Shown one piece after another: positions 34,251 to 44,001 of a DNA stretch of 64,000 nucleotides (positions within the stretch are counted from its first letter, which is position 1; each line of letters opens with the position of its first letter). Position numbers and translations under genes: made by a program. The stretch spans positions 2,666,001 through 2,730,000 of the forward strand of contig CP115966.1 of the NCBI GenBank assembly GCA_027941995.1, read 5' to 3'. The DNA is from Erythrobacteraceae bacterium WH01K (GTDB taxonomy: Bacteria > Pseudomonadota > Alphaproteobacteria > Sphingomonadales > Sphingomonadaceae). A model generated the notes under the pieces. The model was not told the DNA's origin, did no database searches, and saw only the letters and a list, made by a program, of their open reading frames with translations.

Positions 34251-34310
34251 GGATTCGAACCTCAATTGACGGAGTCAGAGTCCGTAGTCTTACCATTAGA
34301 CGACGGGGCA
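34237..34310 (-). tRNA. tRNA-Gln(CUG)
   Basis: Minus-strand cloverleaf with acceptor TGCCCCG/CGGGGCA, D-arm GTCTAATGGTAAGAC, anticodon loop CTCTGAC (CTG), T-arm GGTTCGAATCC and encoded CCA. Its 3' end overlaps the stop region of the LysR gene on the other strand. Confidence 0.96.
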
Positions 34311-34528
34311 TTACCGGTATGCAGGATCAGAATCACTGCATTCGCAGACCTTGTTGCGAGGCGCGGCATCTATGAGCGGTCGCAGCATAGGTCAAGTCCT
34401 GTCGCCACCCGTCACCATCATGCGCAGGGTGGCACGCTTGCCGAAAGGGCCTTGCCACGCTAGCATCGTCGACAGGTCCTCGCAGGGCGACTGCCCGGCG
34501 AGAGGAAAATTGAAAGAGACATGCCTAG

Positions 34529-35764
34529 ATGGCGGACAATATTCCGCCGGACAAAGCCAGCAGGGCGAGCGCAGGTGGGAAGATACAGTCCGGCAGCGTA
34601 GCCGATTTTCGCTACAAGCCTTCCCCGCCGCCCGACCAGAAGCCACCAGAACCACCTGTGACAGGTGCGCCCGGCACCGGCGCGCGCACTCGCGCTGCGG
34701 CAAAAGTTCAAGGCGGCCCTCCACCCCTGCCTCCACGGCAGGCGAACGGCCGCACCGGTCGGCATCGCGGCAGGCAGGCCTACGCGGCGCTGGACCTTGG
34801 CACGAACAATTGCCGGCTGCTGATCGCGCGCCCCTCTGGCGAGAACTTCACGGTCATCGACGCCTTCAGCCGCGTGGTGAAGCTGGGCGAGGGACTGGCC
34901 GTGTCGGGGCAGCTATCCGACAAGGCCATGGATCGCGCACTGGGTGCCTTGACGATTTGCGCCGACAAGCTTCGGCGCCGCAACGTCTTCCTCGCCAGGT
35001 CGGTCGCGACAGAGGCGTGCCGGCGGGCCAGCAACGGACAGGATTTCATCGACCGGGTCCGGAAAGAAACCGGCATCGTCCTCGACATCATCAGCGCTCA
35101 GGAAGAAGCGCGCCTTGCCGTGCTGGGCTGCCACGTCCTGCTGGAACAGGGTCACGGACCCGCGGTCATCTTCGACATCGGCGGGGGCTCGACCGAACTG
35201 GTGCTGATCGAACCGGGCGAGAACGTGCCGCGCATCCTCGACTGGCAGAGCGTGCCATGGGGCGTCGTCTCTCTCAGCGACACCGTCCCCCGGCGCGGAG
35301 ACGACGATGCCAGCCGGCTGGGCCGCTACGCACAGATGCGCCAGCTGGTCAGCGACAGCTTCGCACCGTTCGCAGAGCGCGTCGCCCCGTGGAGGCGCAA
35401 GGCCGATCCGCGGCTTCTGGGAACCAGCGGAACCGTCACGACACTGGCGAGCCTGCACCTGGAATTGCCGCAATACGACCGGCAGGCGGTGGACGGGCTG
35501 ATCGTGCCATCGGATTCGATGCGCGAGATATGCCAGCGCCTTGCCGGGATGACATGGGCCGAGCGGTCGGACCTGCCCTGCATTGGTCACGACCGCGCCG
35601 AACTGGTCGTTGCAGGCTGCGCCATTCTGGAGGCCATCCTCGACCTGTGGCCCACGGCGGAACTCGGCGTTGCCGACAGGGGCATTCGCGAAGGCATCCT
35701 GCGCAGCCTGATGGCCGCCGATTTGACGCCGCCGCAAACAGCCGACCAGGGGTCCGCAAAATGA
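34529..35764 (+). CDS. Ppx/GppA family phosphatase
   Basis: A 411-residue exopolyphosphatase/guanosine pentaphosphatase-type enzyme of the actin-like ATPase fold. Phosphate loop 1 is [15 protein letters not shown] (about residues 86-100), the catalytic-type region is [13 protein letters not shown], and loop 2 is [15 protein letters not shown] (about 211-225). The last third has [13 protein letters not shown]. The first 80 residues are Pro/Gly/Lys-rich and disordered. It overlaps rlmE by four bases. It probably acts on polyphosphate or pppGpp; which one is undecided. Confidence 0.9.
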   Translation: MADNIPPDKASRASAGGKIQSGSVADFRYKPSPPPDQKPPEPPVTGAPGTGARTRAAAKVQGGPPPLPPRQANGRTGRHRGRQAYAALDLGTNNCRLLIARPSGENFTVIDAFSRVVKLGEGLAVSGQLSDKAMDRALGALTICADKLRRRNVFLARSVATEACRRASNGQDFIDRVRKETGIVLDIISAQEEARLAVLGCHVLLEQGHGPAVIFDIGGGSTELVLIEPGENVPRILDWQSVPWGVVSLSDTVPRRGDDDASRLGRYAQMRQLVSDSFAPFAERVAPWRRKADPRLLGTSGTVTTLASLHLELPQYDRQAVDGLIVPSDSMREICQRLAGMTWAERSDLPCIGHDRAELVVAGCAILEAILDLWPTAELGVADRGIREGILRSLMAADLTPPQTADQGSAK

Positions 35765-36426
35765 GCCGGTCCGGCAGGGATCCCGACAAGCGCGTTCGCA
35801 AGACCAGGGGCCGCACCGAATCGAGCCGCCGCTGGCTGGAGCGGCAGTTGAACGACCCTTACGTCAAACAGGCGAAGGCCGACGGCTATCGCAGCCGGGC
35901 CGCCTACAAGCTGCTGGAACTGGACGAGCGTTTCGCCATTCTCTCGCGCGCAAACCGGGTCGTCGACCTCGGCATTGCTCCGGGCGGCTGGGCGCAAGTG
36001 GTGCGCAAGAAACGGCCCAAGGCCGGTATCGTCGGTATCGACCTGCTGGAAACGGAGCCGCTGGACGGCGTCACGATTTTCCAGATGGACTTCATGGACG
36101 ATGCTGCGCCCCAGCGGCTGGAAGCGGCGCTGGACGGACCGCCGGATCTCGTCATGTCGGACATGGCCGCCAATACCGTGGGCCACAAGCAGACCGACCA
36201 TCTGCGCACGATGGGTCTTGTCGAGGCCGCGGCATGGTTCGCGATCGAGACGCTGGACGAAGGCGGGACCTTCCTGGCCAAGGTTCTGGCAGGCGGCACG
36301 GATACCGAGCTGCTATCCCTGCTCAAGAAGCATTTCACCAGCGTCAAGCACGCGAAGCCGCCTGCGAGCCGCAAGGGCTCTTCGGAATGGTATGTCGTGG
36401 CGCAAGGGTTCAAAGGACGCAGCTAG
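35761..36426 (+). CDS. rlmE: 23S rRNA (uridine-2'-O) methyltransferase RlmE
   Basis: A 221-residue FtsJ/RlmE enzyme that methylates U2552 of 23S rRNA. It has [15 protein letters not shown] (catalytic Lys), the SAM loop [31 protein letters not shown] (catalytic Asp), FLAKVLAGG (catalytic Lys) and [13 protein letters not shown] (catalytic Glu). A basic N-terminal 25 residues fits rRNA contact. Its ATG overlaps the Ppx/GppA stop. Confidence 0.96.
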   Translation: MSRSGRDPDKRVRKTRGRTESSRRWLERQLNDPYVKQAKADGYRSRAAYKLLELDERFAILSRANRVVDLGIAPGGWAQVVRKKRPKAGIVGIDLLETEPLDGVTIFQMDFMDDAAPQRLEAALDGPPDLVMSDMAANTVGHKQTDHLRTMGLVEAAAWFAIETLDEGGTFLAKVLAGGTDTELLSLLKKHFTSVKHAKPPASRKGSSEWYVVAQGFKGRS

Positions 36427-36463
36427 GCGCCCCGTGATCCAACCTTGGATTTAACGATCCGTC

Positions 36464-37156
36464 TTACTGGGAGCCGTCGGCCTCGGTCACGGGGCTCTGG
36501 TCGACGACAGGCTGTTCGTCGCCCATCGCGCCGGCTGCCTCGACGGCGCTTGCCTCTGCACCTTCCGCCGGGCCGGGTCCTTCACCCGCGCCATCGATTT
36601 CGCCTTCGACGGCTGCTTCTTCGGCTTCGGGTTCGGGCAACGGCGGACCGCCACCGTTGGCCAGCATGTAGAGTATGACGTTCGCACGATCTTCGATGCT
36701 GCCGAGACCGGCGAAGCTCATCTTCGTGCCGGCTGCAAAACCGCGCGGGCTCTTAAGCCATTCGTTCATGGCGTCGAAGTCCCAGACACCGCCCTTTTCG
36801 GAGAGTGCGGAGCTGTAGGCGAACCCGGCCGCGTGCTTACCGATGGGCTTGCCCATGATGCCGTAGAGGTTGGGACCGATACCGGCCGCACCGCCCTGGT
36901 TGATCGTGTGGCAGGCGGTGCATTTCGCGAACACCTTCTCGCCCGCTTCGGCCGAACCGGCGGCGAGCGCCTGCGCGATAGTCGGACCGGATTCGGCGCC
37001 CGCACCCTCTTCAGGGGCGTCGATGAAATAGCCGGGCTGCTCAGGCGATTCGGGGCTGTCCGCGTGGAACACCTTGCTGCTGAGATAGGAAGAACCGAGC
37101 GCGATGATCCCTGCGAAGAGGATCCATCCAAAGGCGGTGTTGCGGTTGTCTTGCAT
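36464..37156 (-). CDS. Membrane-anchored class I cytochrome c
   Basis: A 230-residue protein. The N-terminal helix FGWILFAGIIALGSSYL (about residues 9-25) is an uncleaved anchor. A single cytochrome domain (about 70-170) has heme site KCTACHT and the distal Met in GTKMSFAGL. The C-terminal 60 residues are Glu/Ala/Gly-rich and acidic. It resembles CycM/cytochrome c552-type carriers that pass electrons from the bc1 complex to oxidase in the periplasm. Confidence 0.92.
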   Translation of the reverse strand: MQDNRNTAFGWILFAGIIALGSSYLSSKVFHADSPESPEQPGYFIDAPEEGAGAESGPTIAQALAAGSAEAGEKVFAKCTACHTINQGGAAGIGPNLYGIMGKPIGKHAAGFAYSSALSEKGGVWDFDAMNEWLKSPRGFAAGTKMSFAGLGSIEDRANVILYMLANGGGPPLPEPEAEEAAVEGEIDGAGEGPGPAEGAEASAVEAAGAMGDEQPVVDQSPVTEADGSQ

Positions 37157-37343
37157 GGGTAAGGCTATGTCCGGTGGATGCGGTCAAAGAATATCGCCTG
37201 CGCTCTAGTCAGCCTGCCCCCGTTTCGCAAGGGCGATAGCGACGGACCAAAGGCTGCCCCAAATCCGCGCGAGCGCCAACCGTGCCTTCACCGTGCCATA
37301 TCGCAAGTGCGCTTGCCCCGTTCAGGGCGCGGGTATACCCGGC

Positions 37344-38255
37344 ATGGCAGTCATGCGTAAATTTGCAGCCCCCGCCCGAGAGCTTGTCGAAACCATGCGC
37401 CTTGCCGCCAAGGCGTCGCCCGCCGACGCCGTGTCGTTCGGGGGCGCGCCCGGGTCCAATTCGCACCGCGCAATGGGCCAGTACGCGCCGGATGGCCTGC
37501 CCCTCCCCTGTTACGGCTTTAACGATGCGATCGAGGCGGTGAAGACGGGCATTGCCGGGCGCACGCTGATCCCGATCGAGAATTCGCAGCACGGCCGGGT
37601 GGCGGACATCCATTTCATGCTTCCCGAGAGCGGTCTCGCCATCGTGGCGGAACATTTCCTCCCGATCCATCACGCGCTGATGGTGCTGCCGGGGACGGAC
37701 ATGGGCGAACTGGAAGCGGTCTACAGTCATCCGCAGGCACTCGGGCAATCGCGTCACTTCCTTGCCGAGCGCGGTCTCGTGCCCCTTGCCCATGCCGACA
37801 CGGCGGGCGCGGCGGCCTATGTCGCGGAAATGGGAGAGAAGCGCTTTGCCGCGATTGCCCCGGCCATTGCTGCCGAGCTGTACGGGCTGGAGATTGCCGA
37901 GAGCCGGGTGGAGGATGCGTCCGATAACATGACTCGCTTTGTCGCGCTGGCGCAGGAACAGCTCGATCCTGCGACGCTGGACCCCGACAATACGATGACC
38001 ACTTTCATCTTCGAAGTGAAGAACATTCCCGCCGCCTTGTACAAGGCTCTGGGCGGTTTCGCCACGAACGGCGTCAACATGACGAAGCTGGAAAGCTACC
38101 AGAAGGGCACGAGCTTTTCCGCCAGCATGTTCTACGCCGATATTCTGGGCGTACCCGGCGACCCCGCAGTCGATCGCGCGATGGAGGAACTGGCCTTCCA
38201 CTGCCGCGAACTTCGCGTTCTGGGCAGCTACGCGGTCGCGCGCGAGAGGGGCTGA
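37344..38255 (+). CDS. pheA: Prephenate dehydratase
   Basis: A 303-residue monofunctional prephenate dehydratase (phenylalanine synthesis). The catalytic domain has PIENSQHGRV, SHPQALGQ and the TRF motif DNMTRFVAL. A C-terminal ACT domain (about residues 220-300) with NIPAALYKALGGFATNGVNMTKLESYQ binds phenylalanine for feedback control. No chorismate mutase domain is fused. ATG 37344 or 37353 may start it. Confidence 0.95.
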   Translation: MAVMRKFAAPARELVETMRLAAKASPADAVSFGGAPGSNSHRAMGQYAPDGLPLPCYGFNDAIEAVKTGIAGRTLIPIENSQHGRVADIHFMLPESGLAIVAEHFLPIHHALMVLPGTDMGELEAVYSHPQALGQSRHFLAERGLVPLAHADTAGAAAYVAEMGEKRFAAIAPAIAAELYGLEIAESRVEDASDNMTRFVALAQEQLDPATLDPDNTMTTFIFEVKNIPAALYKALGGFATNGVNMTKLESYQKGTSFSASMFYADILGVPGDPAVDRAMEELAFHCRELRVLGSYAVARERG

Positions 38256-38281
38256 CCGGCCAGGCCCGGTAACACCTGCCG

Positions 38282-39397
38282 CTATTCGCCGGCTTCGCTG
38301 CCCGGTTCTTCGAAGATCGCGATTTCCCGCAAGCCGTCGCTGTCCGCGCGGCCGCGATACATGCCGGGCGTGTTGAAGCTGAAGACTTCCTCCCCGTCAG
38401 ACGTCACCAGGATCACGCCGCCATCCCCGCCCATCTCGGCAACTTCTGCCAGGACGGCATCGGCAGTCTTGCGGACGTAGTTGGTGCTCCGCAGCCATTC
38501 GAGATGCGCCGCATCGTCCGCACCGGCCAGTGAAGCCTGTGGCCGCACCAGCCGCAGCCGCGAACATATTTCGCGCGCCACGCCGACCCGGATGAAATAT
38601 TCGCCGTGCCCGGTCGCGCTGACGGCGCAGGACCGGTTGTCGGCATAGGTGCCCGCGCCGATGATCGGGGCATCGCCGATGCGGCCCCAGCGCTTGCCGG
38701 TCATCCCGCCGGTCGAAGTGCCTGCCGCGAGGTTTCCGGCCATGTCGCGCGCCACGGCGCCGACGGTGCCGAACTTCACGTCGACATCGATGGCCGAGAG
38801 GTTTTCCGCCTTCAGCCGCTCCAGCGATTCCAGGCGCCGCTCGGTTCCGAACCAGTCGGGCAGGACGGTTTCCAGCTGTTCGCCTTCCGGCAATTCGTCG
38901 GCAAAGGTTTCCGCGCCCTCGCCCGACAGGAAAACATGGCGCCCGTCCCGCCGCACGGCATCGGCCAGCAGGATCGGATGACGGATCGTCGTCGTGCCCG
39001 TGGTCGCCCCGGCACTGCGGTCCGATCCGTCCATGATCGCGGCATCGTGTTCAATCTGGCCGTCCCAGGTATAGACCGCGCCGCGCCCGGCGTTGAACAG
39101 CGGATCGTCCTCCATCAGCACGATGGCCGCCTTGATCGCATCCATGGCCGTCCCGCCAGCCGCCAGGATCCCGGCCCCAGCGTCGAGCGCCGCACCCAGC
39201 GAGGCGCGGTAGGCCGCTTCCTGTTCGTCGGTCAGGTTTTCCCGTTCGATCACGCCCGCCCCGCCATGGATGGCGAACGACCAGCCCGCGTCACGGTCCT
39301 CGCCCGCACCGCTGCCGCCGGTGACGATCTCCTGCGCAGCGGCGCCTTGCGTGATCGCCAGCGCGAGCGCGCAGACCAGGGGGGCAAATCGGGTCAT
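38282..39397 (-). CDS. Secreted isoaspartyl peptidase/L-asparaginase
   Basis: A 371-residue N-terminal-nucleophile hydrolase with a signal peptide (residues about 1-21, ending AAAQ). Autocleavage before Thr211 (KFG-TVGAVARD) would expose the catalytic Thr. GTSTGGMTGKRWGRIGDAPIIGAGTYAD forms the substrate pocket. It removes isoaspartyl residues from peptides, or acts on asparagine, in the periplasm. It converges on pheA. Confidence 0.93.
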   Translation of the reverse strand: MTRFAPLVCALALAITQGAAAQEIVTGGSGAGEDRDAGWSFAIHGGAGVIERENLTDEQEAAYRASLGAALDAGAGILAAGGTAMDAIKAAIVLMEDDPLFNAGRGAVYTWDGQIEHDAAIMDGSDRSAGATTGTTTIRHPILLADAVRRDGRHVFLSGEGAETFADELPEGEQLETVLPDWFGTERRLESLERLKAENLSAIDVDVKFGTVGAVARDMAGNLAAGTSTGGMTGKRWGRIGDAPIIGAGTYADNRSCAVSATGHGEYFIRVGVAREICSRLRLVRPQASLAGADDAAHLEWLRSTNYVRKTADAVLAEVAEMGGDGGVILVTSDGEEVFSFNTPGMYRGRADSDGLREIAIFEEPGSEAGE

Positions 39398-39534
39398 GGC
39401 CTCATTCCTTCGTCGTGATGCGTCCCTCGACAGAACACCGTGTGCATCCGGTACCTACACCCTTTGGCATGACAGCCAAGCGTGCTATGCCCCGAAGTGT
39501 ATGCAGTAGAATTGCCAAAAAAGGGGGTATGCAC

Positions 39535-40701
39535 ATGCCAATAGGAAATTACAGGTTCGATCAGGGCCTGGCGATGGAACTTCTCGAGAAGGCGCTGCTA
39601 GCGATCGGCATCCTGATCGTCACATGGATCCTCGCCAAGGCGGCCAAATGGGCCTTCGCCAAGCTCGTCGATGCGGTTCCCCTGCTCCAGCGCGGCACGG
39701 GCGGCGGCCAGAGCGTGGGCATGGCACTGGGCAAGATCGTCTCGCTCTTCATCTGGCTGTTCGGCCTCCTCGCCATCCTGCAGGTCCTCGGCCTCAACGC
39801 CGTGGCCGGTCCGATCAATGCGCTGCTCGAAAACGTCGTCGCGTTCATCCCGAACCTGATCGGCGCGGGCATCCTGCTGTTCGTGGGCCTGATGATTGCC
39901 GGCATCGTGCGCGACATCGTCGTCACCGCCATGCTGACGATCGACCTCGACAAGTGGATGAACAAGGCGGGGGCAGACAATGTCACCGGCAACAGCGCGA
40001 TCAGCAAGACGCTGGGCACCGTGGTCTACATCCTCATTGCCATCCCGGTCGCGATTGCGGCGCTGAACGTGCTGAACATCGAGTCGATCTCGCAGCCTGC
40101 TAGTGAAATGCTCGGCATGATCTTCGACGCGATCCCGCGCATCATCGCTGCCGCGCTGCTGCTCGGCATCGGCTATGTCATCAGCAAGTTCGTGGTGAAC
40201 ATCCTGACCCAGCTTCTGACCGGCTTCGGCGTCGATCGCTCGATCGCAGCCACTGGCCTCGTCCGCGAAGGCACCAGCGCGAGCGGCATCATCGCCCGCG
40301 TCGTCCAGATCGCCATCCTGGTGTTCTTCGCCATCGCGGCGACGCGCATGCTGGGTTTCCCGGAACTGACCAATATCCTGAACGAGGTGCTGGAACTGGC
40401 CGGACGCGTGGTGTTCGGCGCGGTCGTCATCGGCGCAGGCTTCCTGATCGCCAACATGCTGGGCAAGCTGATCGGCGGCACGGCGGGCACCATCGTGCGC
40501 TATGCCACGATCGTGATCTTCACCTTCATGGGCCTGAGCTACACCGGTGTCGGCGATATCATCACCGAAACCGCCTTCAGCGCCATCGTCATCGGCCTGG
40601 CCGTGGCAGGTGCGCTGGCTTTCGGCCTGGGTGGCCGCGAATGGGCCGGCCGCAAGCTGGAAGAGTGGGACGCCAAGTCCAAGACGCCGCCCAAGGTGTA
40701 A
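39535..40701 (+). CDS. Mechanosensitive-channel-like membrane protein (TM-helix repeats)
   Basis: A 388-residue protein built from repeated hydrophobic helices of the MscS-related conserved TM helix type (IPNLIGAGILLFVGLMIAGIVRDIV; IPRIIAAALLLGIGYVISKFV; LAGRVVFGAVVIGAGFLIANML). The beta domain of true MscS is missing; the protein ends soon after LAFGLGGREWAGRKLEEW. It may be a small-conductance channel or an envelope scaffold. ATG 39535 follows AAGGGGG with ideal spacing. Confidence 0.85.
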   Translation: MPIGNYRFDQGLAMELLEKALLAIGILIVTWILAKAAKWAFAKLVDAVPLLQRGTGGGQSVGMALGKIVSLFIWLFGLLAILQVLGLNAVAGPINALLENVVAFIPNLIGAGILLFVGLMIAGIVRDIVVTAMLTIDLDKWMNKAGADNVTGNSAISKTLGTVVYILIAIPVAIAALNVLNIESISQPASEMLGMIFDAIPRIIAAALLLGIGYVISKFVVNILTQLLTGFGVDRSIAATGLVREGTSASGIIARVVQIAILVFFAIAATRMLGFPELTNILNEVLELAGRVVFGAVVIGAGFLIANMLGKLIGGTAGTIVRYATIVIFTFMGLSYTGVGDIITETAFSAIVIGLAVAGALAFGLGGREWAGRKLEEWDAKSKTPPKV

Positions 40702-40759
40702 TCCGACAGGCCAAGGCTTCACCTTCACGGGTGAACACGATACGGGGCGCAGGGTCGAT

Positions 40760-41308
40760 ATGATCCTGCGCCCCGCTTCCTTGGAGGACGCCTCCGCCCT
40801 CGCCCGCCTTGGCCGCGAAAGCTTCTGCGCCGCGTTCGCGCATCTTTACCGCCAGGCCGATCTCGATGCCTTCCTCCAGCAGGTCTATTCCGAAGATGCC
40901 GTGGCGGAGGAAATCGTGGACAATCACTGCATTCACCGCCTCGCGTGGGAGCAGAGGGGCGACGAAGGCACGGAGACTGCCGGACAGCGCGGCCGCCTGC
41001 TGGGCTTCGTCAAGCTGCGCCATCCCAGCTGGTATGCCGAGCACAGCGACGCGGCCGATCCTATCGCGCTCGGCCAGCTCTACACCCAGCCGGACGCCAC
41101 CGGACGGGGCATTGGCGCTGCCCTGATGGACTGGGCCATTGCCGAGGCGCGCCAGCGCGGGCACGATGCCATCCAGCTATCGGTCTGGAGCGAGAACTAC
41201 GGCGCGCAGCGTTTCTACCACCGCTACGGCTTCGGCAAGATCGCGGATATTGACTTTCATGTCGGCGACCATGTCGACCACGAGTTCCTGTACGAGGCGA
41301 GATTTTAA
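40760..41308 (+). CDS. GNAT family N-acetyltransferase
   Basis: A 182-residue GNAT domain. The acetyl-CoA loop is LYTQPDATGRGIGAALMDWAIAEARQRG (about residues 112-139), and SVWSENYGAQRFYHRYGF closes the domain. The N-terminus RPASLEDASALARLGRESF is typical. The substrate is unknown. It has no close operon partner. Confidence 0.88.
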   Translation: MILRPASLEDASALARLGRESFCAAFAHLYRQADLDAFLQQVYSEDAVAEEIVDNHCIHRLAWEQRGDEGTETAGQRGRLLGFVKLRHPSWYAEHSDAADPIALGQLYTQPDATGRGIGAALMDWAIAEARQRGHDAIQLSVWSENYGAQRFYHRYGFGKIADIDFHVGDHVDHEFLYEARF

Positions 41309-41332
41309 GAACAAGGATTGGGAGACGTCACG

Positions 41333-42301
41333 ATGAGCACCTACGGTTTCGAAAGCACGGCAGACGAGGTCCTGTCGGACATCGACCTCAGCGGCAAAAC
41401 GGCGTTCATCACTGGCGGATATTCCGGGCTGGGGAAGGAAACCGCGCGCGCCATGGCGGCGCGCGGCGCCCACGTCATCATTGCCGGGCGCGACATGGAC
41501 AAGGCGAATGCGGCAGCCGCGAAAATCCGCGAGGCGACCGGCAATGAGAGCATCGAGACAATCGAATGCGACCTCGGCTCGCAGCAGCAGCTCAAGGCTT
41601 GCGGGGCCGAGGCGCGCGAGCGGCTGGGCAAGATCGACCTGCTGATCAACAATGCCGGGGTGATGGCGTGCCCCTATGCCGAAACCGCCGACGGGTTCGA
41701 AATGCAGTTCGGCACCAATCATCTCGGCCATTTCACTCTGACCAACGAATTGCTGCCGCTGGTCGAGAACGCCGCGGGCGGCGACAGCCATCCGCGTATC
41801 GTCAACCTGTCCAGCCGCGGCCATCACTTCGCGCCGGTGAACATGGACGATCCCAATTTCGACAACCGCGATTACGAGAAATGGCAGGCATACGGCCATG
41901 CCAAGACGGCCAATATCCTTCACGCCGTCGGCCTGGAAAAGCGCCTGTCGGACAAGGGCATCCACGCCTATGCCGTCCACCCCGGCGGGATCATGACCAA
42001 TCTTGGCCGCCACCTGACGCAGGACGACATGACCGCCCTGCGCAAACGGATCCAGAAACGCGCCGAGGAAGCGGGCGAGGAACCGGAAGGCTTCAAGACG
42101 ATCCCGCAGGGCGCAGCCACTACCTGCTGGGTCGCCACCAGCGACGAACTGGAAGGCCGCGGCGGCCTCTATGCCGAGAATTGCCATGTCGCCGAAGTCG
42201 ATGACGAGAACGCGGTAGGCGGTGTTCGCAGCTATGCGGTGGACGAAGGCAAAGCCGAACAGCTCTGGCAATTGTCCGAAACGCTGGTCGCGCAGGCCTG
42301 A
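41333..42301 (+). CDS. Short-chain dehydrogenase/reductase
   Basis: A 322-residue SDR. It has the cofactor loop TGGYSGLGKE (about residues 28-37), DLGS, LLINNAGVM and the active-site Ser (NLSSRG) and YGHAKTAN with Tyr-x3-Lys. GRD after the second strand suggests NADP(H). It resembles retinol-dehydrogenase/WWOX-like oxidoreductases of the SDR family. The substrate is unknown. It is preceded by GGGAG. Confidence 0.9.
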   Translation: MSTYGFESTADEVLSDIDLSGKTAFITGGYSGLGKETARAMAARGAHVIIAGRDMDKANAAAAKIREATGNESIETIECDLGSQQQLKACGAEARERLGKIDLLINNAGVMACPYAETADGFEMQFGTNHLGHFTLTNELLPLVENAAGGDSHPRIVNLSSRGHHFAPVNMDDPNFDNRDYEKWQAYGHAKTANILHAVGLEKRLSDKGIHAYAVHPGGIMTNLGRHLTQDDMTALRKRIQKRAEEAGEEPEGFKTIPQGAATTCWVATSDELEGRGGLYAENCHVAEVDDENAVGGVRSYAVDEGKAEQLWQLSETLVAQA

Positions 42302-42353
42302 ATTCGCCCGCCAGCCTTTCCTGCCGGTAGCGGCGCTGGTTGAGAAAATACGT

Positions 42354-42380
42354 GTAACCTTCGGGCCGGTTCGTGCGAAC
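42354..42380 (+). promoter_or_regulatory. SigF-type ECF promoter upstream of sigF-nrsF
   Basis: GTAACC-N16-CGAAC lies 39 bases before the sigma gene. This matches the promoter known for SigF of Caulobacter-type systems, so the operon is probably autoregulated. Confidence 0.75.
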
Positions 42381-42418
42381 TGCATCCACGGAACCTGCCC
42401 GAGGGACATGCGCACGCC

Positions 42419-42949
42419 ATGATTGCCGACGAGAATACGATGTCGCACCTGATGCGCAAGTCGCAGCTCGGCGACAAGCGAGCCTACGCCGTCCTGCTGG
42501 ACGAATGCGCGGCGTGGCTTCAGCGGAATTTCCCAAAGCGGGTTCCGCGGCACCAGCTCGACGACCTGGTGCAGGACGTGCTCGTCTCGCTCCACCGCAA
42601 GCGTGCAAGCTGGGATCCCGACCGGGCTTTCATGCCGTGGCTGGCCGCGATTGCACGTTATCGCTGGGTCGATCACCTGCGCCGGGTCTATCGCTCGGCG
42701 GAAGACGAGCTGCGCGATGCCGACGCTCCCCATGACAGCGAGGAAGAAGCCGTCATGGCGCGCATGAGCCTGGACCGCCTGTTCGTCCAACTCCCCGAAA
42801 AACAGGCCGATGTCATCGAACTGGTCACGATCGAGGGCCTGTCCATCGCAGAGGCGCCGCGCAGGACGGGCCAGAGCGAGAGCCTGGTGAAGGTCAACAT
42901 CCATCGCGGCCTGAAGAAGCTGTCCGCCATGGTCGAAAAGGCAGAATGA
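42419..42949 (+). CDS. sigF: SigF-type ECF sigma factor
   Basis: A 176-residue ECF sigma factor. Region 2 contains LDDLVQDVLVSLHRKRASWDPDRAFMPWLAAIARYRWVDHLRR. Region 4 contains LPEKQADVIELVTIEGLSIAEAPRRTGQSESLVKVNIHRGLKKL. The overlap (ATGA) with a six-helix NrsF-like gene identifies the SigF-NrsF stress pair known from Caulobacter, where it answers to chromate or cadmium and redox stress. The gene name follows that system. It has its own likely promoter. Confidence 0.9.
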   Translation: MIADENTMSHLMRKSQLGDKRAYAVLLDECAAWLQRNFPKRVPRHQLDDLVQDVLVSLHRKRASWDPDRAFMPWLAAIARYRWVDHLRRVYRSAEDELRDADAPHDSEEEAVMARMSLDRLFVQLPEKQADVIELVTIEGLSIAEAPRRTGQSESLVKVNIHRGLKKLSAMVEKAE

Positions 42950-43593
42950 CGATGAACCGTAGCCATGCCGCGCTGATCGCGCAGCTGTCGGATGAACTGG
43001 AGCCGGTGCGTCAGATGCGCGCGCGCGGCGGTTACCTGCTGATCGGACTGGCTGCTCTCGTGACCTTCCTGTGCGTCTGGGTCGCCGCCGGCCTGTGGGA
43101 CGGCGTAATCACCGGAGAGGCGTCCCCCTTCTACATCATCGCCAATGGCTTGCTGCTGCTGGTCGCCCTTGCCAGCGTCGGTGCGACCATCGCCCTTGCG
43201 ACCCCGTCGGTCGGAAACCGGCAGGATGGCCCGCGCTGGACGCTGGCGATGCTGTGCGTCCTGCCGGTTTCAGCGCTGGTCGCCGCAACGGTGCCGGGGG
43301 CGGGAATGACATCCATTGTCGATCCGCATGCCCTGTCGTGCCTCGCGTCCGCCCTTGCTGCGGGCCTGCTCGTTTTTGCCTGTCTCGCCATCTGGCTCAG
43401 GCGCTCGGCGCCCGTATCGATCGCGCTGGCGGGAACCAGCGCCGGGATCGCGGCAGGTGCGGCCGGCAGTTTCCGCTACGGCCTTTCCTGCCCTGTCGAC
43501 ACCCTGACCCATCTTAGCATCTGGCACGTCGCGCCGGCCCTGCTGGGCGGTTTTCTGGGACGGATCTCGCTACCGCGTATCATCAGGTGGTGA
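42946..43593 (+). CDS. nrsF: NrsF-family membrane anti-sigma factor (DUF1109)
   Basis: A 215-residue protein with a short cytosolic N-terminus (ALIAQLSDELEPVRQMR) and six membrane helices. Paired cysteines DPHALSCLAS and RYGLSCPVDTLTHLSIWH match the redox- or metal-sensing cysteines of NrsF. It should hold SigF at the membrane until the cysteines react. It is co-translated with sigF. Confidence 0.9.
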   Translation: MTMNRSHAALIAQLSDELEPVRQMRARGGYLLIGLAALVTFLCVWVAAGLWDGVITGEASPFYIIANGLLLLVALASVGATIALATPSVGNRQDGPRWTLAMLCVLPVSALVAATVPGAGMTSIVDPHALSCLASALAAGLLVFACLAIWLRRSAPVSIALAGTSAGIAAGAAGSFRYGLSCPVDTLTHLSIWHVAPALLGGFLGRISLPRIIRW

Positions 43594-43658
43594 GGATTTG
43601 TCACCGCTGCCGACTTGGTGCAAGCTCCTGATACGACAGGTGCAATCGGGGGATTCGC

Positions 43659-43934
43659 ATGACGCAGCCAATGTCCGACGAGCAGCGCATCGTGCAGCTT
43701 CTCCATTCGGCGAACAATTGCCGCCAGATGCTGGCCGCGGTGGATCGCAAGCTCGCCGAGGCGCTGCAGCATGTCTATGACGGCGATATCGCCCAGTGCC
43801 GCGACATGCTGGAAGAATTGAGCAGGACCCTGCCCGTAGCGATGGCCATCATCGAATTCGAAGAGGACATGAACACTTCCTCATCCAAGCCAACGCCCGG
43901 CGAAAGCGCGGACCGGGACGACAGCCAAAGTTGA
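43659..43934 (+). CDS. Small helical hypothetical protein
   Basis: A 91-residue acidic protein with helices at about 5-45 and 50-70 and a Ser-rich tail. No family is recognised. A GGGGGA site precedes ATG 43659. It lies between nrsF and ispG without overlap and may be a monocistronic gene. Confidence 0.65.
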   Translation: MTQPMSDEQRIVQLLHSANNCRQMLAAVDRKLAEALQHVYDGDIAQCRDMLEELSRTLPVAMAIIEFEEDMNTSSSKPTPGESADRDDSQS

Positions 43935-44001
43935 CCGGCGCCGCCTTTCCCTGACCCTTGGGCTGTTCCTACGCCTGCCCGGCAGTGCTAAGGGACGCTG
44001 C

